Source: DATIRA01 sp963766505 (lineage in GTDB: Bacteria > Pseudomonadota > Gammaproteobacteria > Steroidobacterales > Steroidobacteraceae). From it: DNA of 64,000 bases. The DNA is taken from contig CAVYAL010000009.1 in assembly GCA_963766505.1 (NCBI GenBank), positions 1 to 64,000 of the forward strand, written 5' to 3'. The notes below the pieces were generated by a model. That model ran no database searches. It worked only from the letters and a program-made list of their open reading frames with translations, and was not told the DNA's origin. Shown in pieces: positions 60,542-64,000 of the stretch (the stretch's first letter is position 1; each line of letters begins with the position of its first letter). Made by a program: the position numbers and the translations under genes.

Positions 60542-61060
60542 ATGACGCGCTCATTGTTTGCGCTGGCCCTGGCCGGCGCTTCGGCACTCGCTTACGCGGC
60601 TCCGCCGATGGTCGATGTAAATGTCACAAACCCGGTGCTTTCGGTGGAGGTAAGCAACGCAGATCCCGTGCCGGTACGTGATGTCGGTGCCGCCGCGCGG
60701 GAGCCGTTCCAGATGCGAACGGTGACCACTGGGTTCAACTCGAGTTCTTCGTCCACGGAAATCGTCACGGTACCTGCCGACAAGGTTCTCGTGATCGAGC
60801 ACGTGTCCGCCTGGGTCAACACGGCCAATGACAACGGGCTCGCGTCCGTGACTATTGGCTCAGGCGTCGAGCTGGACCAGCTGCCGTGCTTCCGCACGGG
60901 TCAGACCGCCAACGGGCTGAACCATTTCTACTCGTGCTCGATGCAAACCCGGTACCAGGTCGGCCCTGGGGCAACGCTGTCTTTCGTCGTGGCGACGGCG
61001 GCCGGCGACGGCGGATTCCACCGGGCCTTCGTCTCGGGCTACTACCTGCCGGCTCCGTGA
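60542..61060 (+). CDS. Exported protein of unknown function
   Basis: 172 residues from the ATG at 60542, with AAGGGG upstream. Signal peptide MTRSLFALALAGASALAYAA. The mature part is strand-rich (VDVNVTNPVLSVEVSNADPV, SSSSTEIVTVPADKVLVIEH) with two cysteines (LPCFRTG, YSCSMQT) that could form a disulfide, ending AFVSGYYLPAP. It is likely a small periplasmic or secreted beta-sandwich. No known family recognised. Confidence 0.65.
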   Translation: MTRSLFALALAGASALAYAAPPMVDVNVTNPVLSVEVSNADPVPVRDVGAAAREPFQMRTVTTGFNSSSSSTEIVTVPADKVLVIEHVSAWVNTANDNGLASVTIGSGVELDQLPCFRTGQTANGLNHFYSCSMQTRYQVGPGATLSFVVATAAGDGGFHRAFVSGYYLPAP

Positions 61061-61061
61061 T

Positions 61062-61268
61062 TTGCGCGCCGAGGTAGGCTGGGCGCAACCGGCCTTCGCA
61101 CAGGAGGAGTTCGAGGCCTACCTGACGTGCGGACGGTTGGAAGAAGGCTTCCCGCGCGTGCGCTGCGAGCAGTGCCGCGCGGAGAAGCCTGGTTCGTTCA
61201 GGTGCAGGAAGCGCGGGTTCTGCACCTGGTGTGTTTGGCGGCGCGTGGCCTGCCTGCGGCATTTCTGA
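61062..61268 (+). pseudogene. IS91-family transposase N-terminal fragment
   Basis: EEFEAYLTCGRLEEGFPRVR, CEQCRAEKPGSFRCRKRGFC is the zinc-finger start of an IS91-type transposase, as at 1719. It ends at a TGA after VACLRHF. It is not a copy of the first remnant; residues differ at many positions. Confidence 0.65.
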
Positions 61269-61496
61269 GACTTCTGGACAGTTATTCGCTGCAATGCCTC
61301 AAATGCGAATCGCTACCGTCTCGCCACGGAAACCAACGATGACTTGTTCCTCGAGATGGTCGAGGGCGTGACGCTGACCGTCCTGGCTAGGATTGGCGAC
61401 GACCGGGAGGCCAGGTATCAGTTCTTCAGGCGGCTCGTGGAGCTGGCGAGGGAGGTGGCGCCGGGGCCAGGGAGCGGAGGAGGGCGGGCGAGCTGA
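61269..61496 (+). pseudogene. Open tail of unknown origin after the IS91 fragment
   Basis: In the same frame after the TGA the text NRYRLATETNDDLFLEMVEG, VTLTVLARIGDDREARYQFF and RRLVELAREVAPGPG runs to a TGA at 61494. It looks like real coding sequence without a start, perhaps the 3' end of a gene cut by the IS91 piece. Confidence 0.3.
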
Positions 61497-61525
61497 GGCC
61501 AGAGGGGAGGGTGGCAATTAATTGC

Positions 61526-61547
61526 CAAATCGGCCCCCCGCTACCAC
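61526..61547. repeat. att-like repeat, distal copy of the tRNA-fMet 3' end
   Basis: caaatc, three changed bases, cccccgctaccac: 19 of 22 positions match 49596-49617. No other part of a tRNA is present around it. Confidence 0.65.
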
Positions 61548-61703
61548 GATTATAAGAAGTCGAGAGCGGCTGGGTTCCCAGCCCCATCTTGGCCACCAAG
61601 TAGCCGTTACGGCGTCGGGAAGCCGCTTCACAACATTTTCTGCCGAAACGACCTTAGTATCGTCAGGCGTGGCTGATCGCGCGCTCTGACGGACTTACGG
61701 CGC

Positions 61704-61732
61704 AGAGAACCCGGCGCAAGGCCGGGTTCTCC
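61704..61732 (-). terminator. Hairpin downstream of the HAF-repeat gene
   Basis: agaacccggc / gccgggttct with a short GCAA-type loop, about 40 bases after the stop codon on the minus strand. No T run. Confidence 0.5.
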
Positions 61733-61770
61733 GCAGTGCTTGCGTCGCGCGAGGCGACGCCTACGCGCTT

Positions 61771-62739
61771 CTATCTCGGAGTTGCGACGAAACCGTGAGA
61801 GACAAAAGTCACATCTTCGATCGCTATGCCGACGACATCGCCAGAGTTCGTTATGCCTTCAGGATTGGTCCATATGGAGCCAGGGAATTCCAGCAAGTCT
61901 TCTGCAGCGACGGTCAGCGCTTGGCAGCCCGATCCTTCGAGCTCGATGACGAACCCTTTCTGCTCTGCGCCTCCACTGAAATCATTGACAAAACCGGCGA
62001 TCTGTCCGCGGTCGTTGATGCCGCGAGCGCTAGTTCGCTCGCCGTTCACGGTGAAGTAGGTCAGGGAGCCATCCGCCGTTCGCAGCCAGCCGTACCGCTT
62101 GTTGTCAGGATTTCCAGGCAGGCCGGGACACGGGTCCGCGGGCCCGAAGCCGCCAAGAAATATCGCGCTGCCGACCACGTCACCCTGCGCGTTGATGCCA
62201 TGTGCCAATGTCGAGAAACTCTCAGCGAAGTCGCTAAAGGTTCCCTTCATAGGATCGTAGACAAATGCGAACGCATATTCGCCCTCTCGTCCAGTGGCAT
62301 CGCGAGACCCGCTAACCAATCCCTGATTGTTGACTCCCCTCGCCTCGGTTAGTGACACGGCGTCCGGATGCAAGAAGACGGTATTCGCACCCTGCACGTC
62401 ACGGACCAAACCGCTCCTCGTGCCCTGGACGAAATCGTCTACATTACCCGCCAGGCGCCCGGAATCGGAAATGCCAAGGAAGCTAGTGGAGTTGTAGCCG
62501 GCCACATTCGCGACGTCCGTAAACGTGCCCGTCTTGACGTTGTAAACGAACGGGTAGACATCAAGACCATACCCGGTTCCCACAGCGATGCCGTGATCGT
62601 TAATGCCGAACACCTGTGTCTCCGGTGCACCCGGATAGTCGATAGCCCTGTACTCATAGTCCGCCTGGGCCTGCGCTACCGCGGGCGAAAGTAGAACGCT
62701 CGCAGCGAGAATCCCTAAGACCTTCGTTTCGTTTCGCAT
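61771..62739 (-). CDS. Exported HAF-repeat protein
   Basis: 322 residues with a signal peptide (ILAASVLLSPAVAQAQ). At least five repeats of the HAF type (GINDHGIAVGTGYG, GISDSGRLAGNVDD, GVNNQGLVSGSRDA, GINAQGDVVGSAIF, GINDRGQIAGFVND, GITNSGDVVGIAIE) are spread over the protein and probably form a beta-propeller-like or solenoid structure. Extracellular or periplasmic; function unknown. It lies just outside the right att repeat. Confidence 0.8.
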   Translation of the reverse strand: MRNETKVLGILAASVLLSPAVAQAQADYEYRAIDYPGAPETQVFGINDHGIAVGTGYGLDVYPFVYNVKTGTFTDVANVAGYNSTSFLGISDSGRLAGNVDDFVQGTRSGLVRDVQGANTVFLHPDAVSLTEARGVNNQGLVSGSRDATGREGEYAFAFVYDPMKGTFSDFAESFSTLAHGINAQGDVVGSAIFLGGFGPADPCPGLPGNPDNKRYGWLRTADGSLTYFTVNGERTSARGINDRGQIAGFVNDFSGGAEQKGFVIELEGSGCQALTVAAEDLLEFPGSIWTNPEGITNSGDVVGIAIEDVTFVSHGFVATPR

Positions 62740-63399
62740 GGTTGTTCTTCCCCTGAAGAGCAGCGAATGCTGCTCATCAAGCTCGTCTACAGGAATGATA
62801 TTGGTGCGTCAATAAAGTTGATGGAGCGCTCTTGACATAAAGTCTGTGCGATTGAGGCTGCCGATGGGGTGTACCTGCTGGCGGCGGGTGCCCCGCCGGT
62901 GAGCGGCGTCTTGGCGGGCCGGTGACCCGACCGGGCCGGGGCGGTGAATCCCGGCATTGCAGTCGGCGGCAGGCGAGGGTGGATTGCCCGATGGCACGCC
63001 GGGACGAGTGGGGGATTCCGGGGCAGGCGCAGCTTCGGCCGGGCGCCCAAGCCGCCCGAGTGGCGGGATTCAGCCTCGCGGCGGCAACCGCGGCCCGCAC
63101 ACCAGACCCACTATGCGAACCGAATCAGGCAGGCGAGGCGCTTTGAAAGTACTATCCGCCACCGTCATCACCGGCATGGCGGGACCTCGCTCGGCTTGTC
63201 GTCACCGTGAGGCGACATTTCTTGGAGATTCCCGGGCTTTTTGACTGCCACGCTCTGCGGCGACCGACACGCATAACCGACATTTCACCGATAACTCGTT
63301 AGCGTCGACCTCTTTGTCTCAATTCCGAGAACGCGCGATACTTTGCGTGTGCCGTTCGTTTTTCTTATCCGTCGTTCTTATCCGTAGGAGCGTACTCCC
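62740..63399. other. Intergenic region holding the intact copy of the ~240-bp repeat
   Basis: Apart from the repeat at 62928-63170 no gene is visible. Confidence 0.5.
62928..63170. repeat. Intact copy of the ~240-bp repeat
   Basis: The left part matches 53041-53196, the right part matches 55659-55745, in direct orientation, with nothing between. It ends just past gctttgaaagtactatccgc. Confidence 0.8.
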
Positions 63400-63852
63400 A
63401 TGAAAGCAACGATTTCCCTTCCGCGGCGCCGCGATTATTCGCTGGCCGGGTACCTGGCTGTAAGCTTCCTGCTCGCCGGCATGCTTGCGCTGGGCGGGTG
63501 CGGCAGCACCAAGGTCTATACCGCGGACAAGACCATTGTCTACAAGGACAACATTTACAACTTGGGCAACGTGCAGAGAATCGGCTCGCGCATCGACGGC
63601 CAGTTGGCGGACGGAACGACGGTCAAGATGACAAATCTCGACAAGAAGGGCGTCGAGGGCGTGCTGAAGGACAACGGCGAGGTAACGGTGTCGATGGTTG
63701 TGGAAATGGACGCCCAGGAGATGGTGTACCTGCAAACCCGGGTCAGCAAGTACTCGGACTACAACAAGATGAAAAGTCGATTCGACAGCGCGCTGAAGGA
63801 CATCACCAACTTCATGGGCGACAAAAAGAAGACGCAGCTCAAGCTGAAGTAA
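63400..63852 (+). CDS. Small lipoprotein, paralogue of the one at 920-1357
   Basis: 150 residues from the ATG at 63400 (ggag about ten bases upstream). Lipobox MLALGGCGST. Mature domain TKVYTADKTIVYKDNIYNLG, GQLADGTTVKMTNLDKKGVE, VSMVVEMDAQEMVYLQTRVS and FDSALKDITNFMGD, ending KTQLKLK. It has the same length and layout as the lipoprotein at the left end of the window. Function unknown. Confidence 0.75.
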   Translation: MKATISLPRRRDYSLAGYLAVSFLLAGMLALGGCGSTKVYTADKTIVYKDNIYNLGNVQRIGSRIDGQLADGTTVKMTNLDKKGVEGVLKDNGEVTVSMVVEMDAQEMVYLQTRVSKYSDYNKMKSRFDSALKDITNFMGDKKKTQLKLK

Positions 63853-64000
63853 TTTCCCGCTCCATCACCCGCTTTGGGAACCCGGTTCGAAGGGAGCCGG
63901 TTGACATGGCCCGCCGCGGCGCATCGCGGCATAGCCTGTTCCGTCCCTGCCCGTCGCCGGGACGCCCGTCATGTCTGTCGCTGCCGGTGCACGACGACCG

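Larger units (their letters stand above)
49596..61547. mobile_element. Putative genomic island integrated at tRNA-fMet
   Basis: About 12 kb bounded by copies of the tRNA 3' end. Next to the tRNA lies a recombinase remnant reading into the repeat. The content is accessory: two IS3-family elements, an IS21 element, IS1182 and IS91 pieces, a second recombinase remnant, a TPR membrane protein and small unknown proteins. Genes outside on the left are core (nuo). Confidence 0.6.

Overview
The window is high-GC bacterial DNA from a gammaproteobacterium. Gene content and order point to a Xanthomonadales/Chromatiales-like or related uncultured lineage; this is inferred from synteny, not from any search. 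The order is smpB/ssrA - ratA - rnfH - bamE - fur - recN - nadK - hrcA-grpE-dnaK-dnaJ-dapB-carA-carB-greA - yhbY - rlmE-ftsH-folP-glmM-tpiA-secG - tRNA-Leu - nuoA to nuoN.

Layout. (1) 1-1523: end of a membrane-protein gene, a truncated K+-channel-like gene, a small lipoprotein gene, and a strong terminator that I argue is the original ssrA terminator. (2) 1524-10746: a decayed accessory block between two exact 17-bp copies of the ssrA 3' end. It holds IS91, IS5 and IS3 remnants, a twice-frameshifted S8 protease, a SnoaL-like protein, and truncated metallo-hydrolase and DUF1254 genes. I read it as an old genomic island in ssrA. (3) 10747-33806: core block of trans-translation (ssrA, smpB), envelope assembly (bamE), iron regulation (fur), DNA repair (recN), NAD kinase, the heat-shock genes with a visible sigma-32 promoter, dapB, carAB, greA, rlmE, ftsH, folP, glmM, tpiA and secG. 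(4) 33825-48488: tRNA-Leu(GAG) followed by the complete 14-gene complex I operon; nuoC carries an unusual in-frame array of six 45-bp palindromic repeats. (5) 48581-49387: a tandem pair of small exported paralogues of unknown function. (6) 49540-61547: initiator tRNA with a second accessory block ending at an imperfect 22-bp copy of the tRNA 3' end. It holds two broken large serine recombinases, two IS3-family elements, an IS21-family element with a nonsense-mutated istA, an IS1182 remnant, a TPR/FlgO-like membrane protein and three small unknown or exported proteins. (7) 61771-63852: a HAF-repeat exported protein and a lipoprotein related to the one at the far left end.

How it works together: the core genes are ordinary housekeeping. 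The interest lies in how mobile DNA has entered at two RNA genes (ssrA and tRNA-fMet), and in palindromic repeats that have become coding sequence inside NuoC. Several single-copy housekeeping genes (ratA, glmM, nuoG) carry isolated single-base frameshifts. Because glmM is normally essential, at least some of these are more likely sequence or assembly indels than real mutations, so the other frameshifted genes here should be read with the same caution. I found no CRISPR array and no recognisable new multi-gene defence system.
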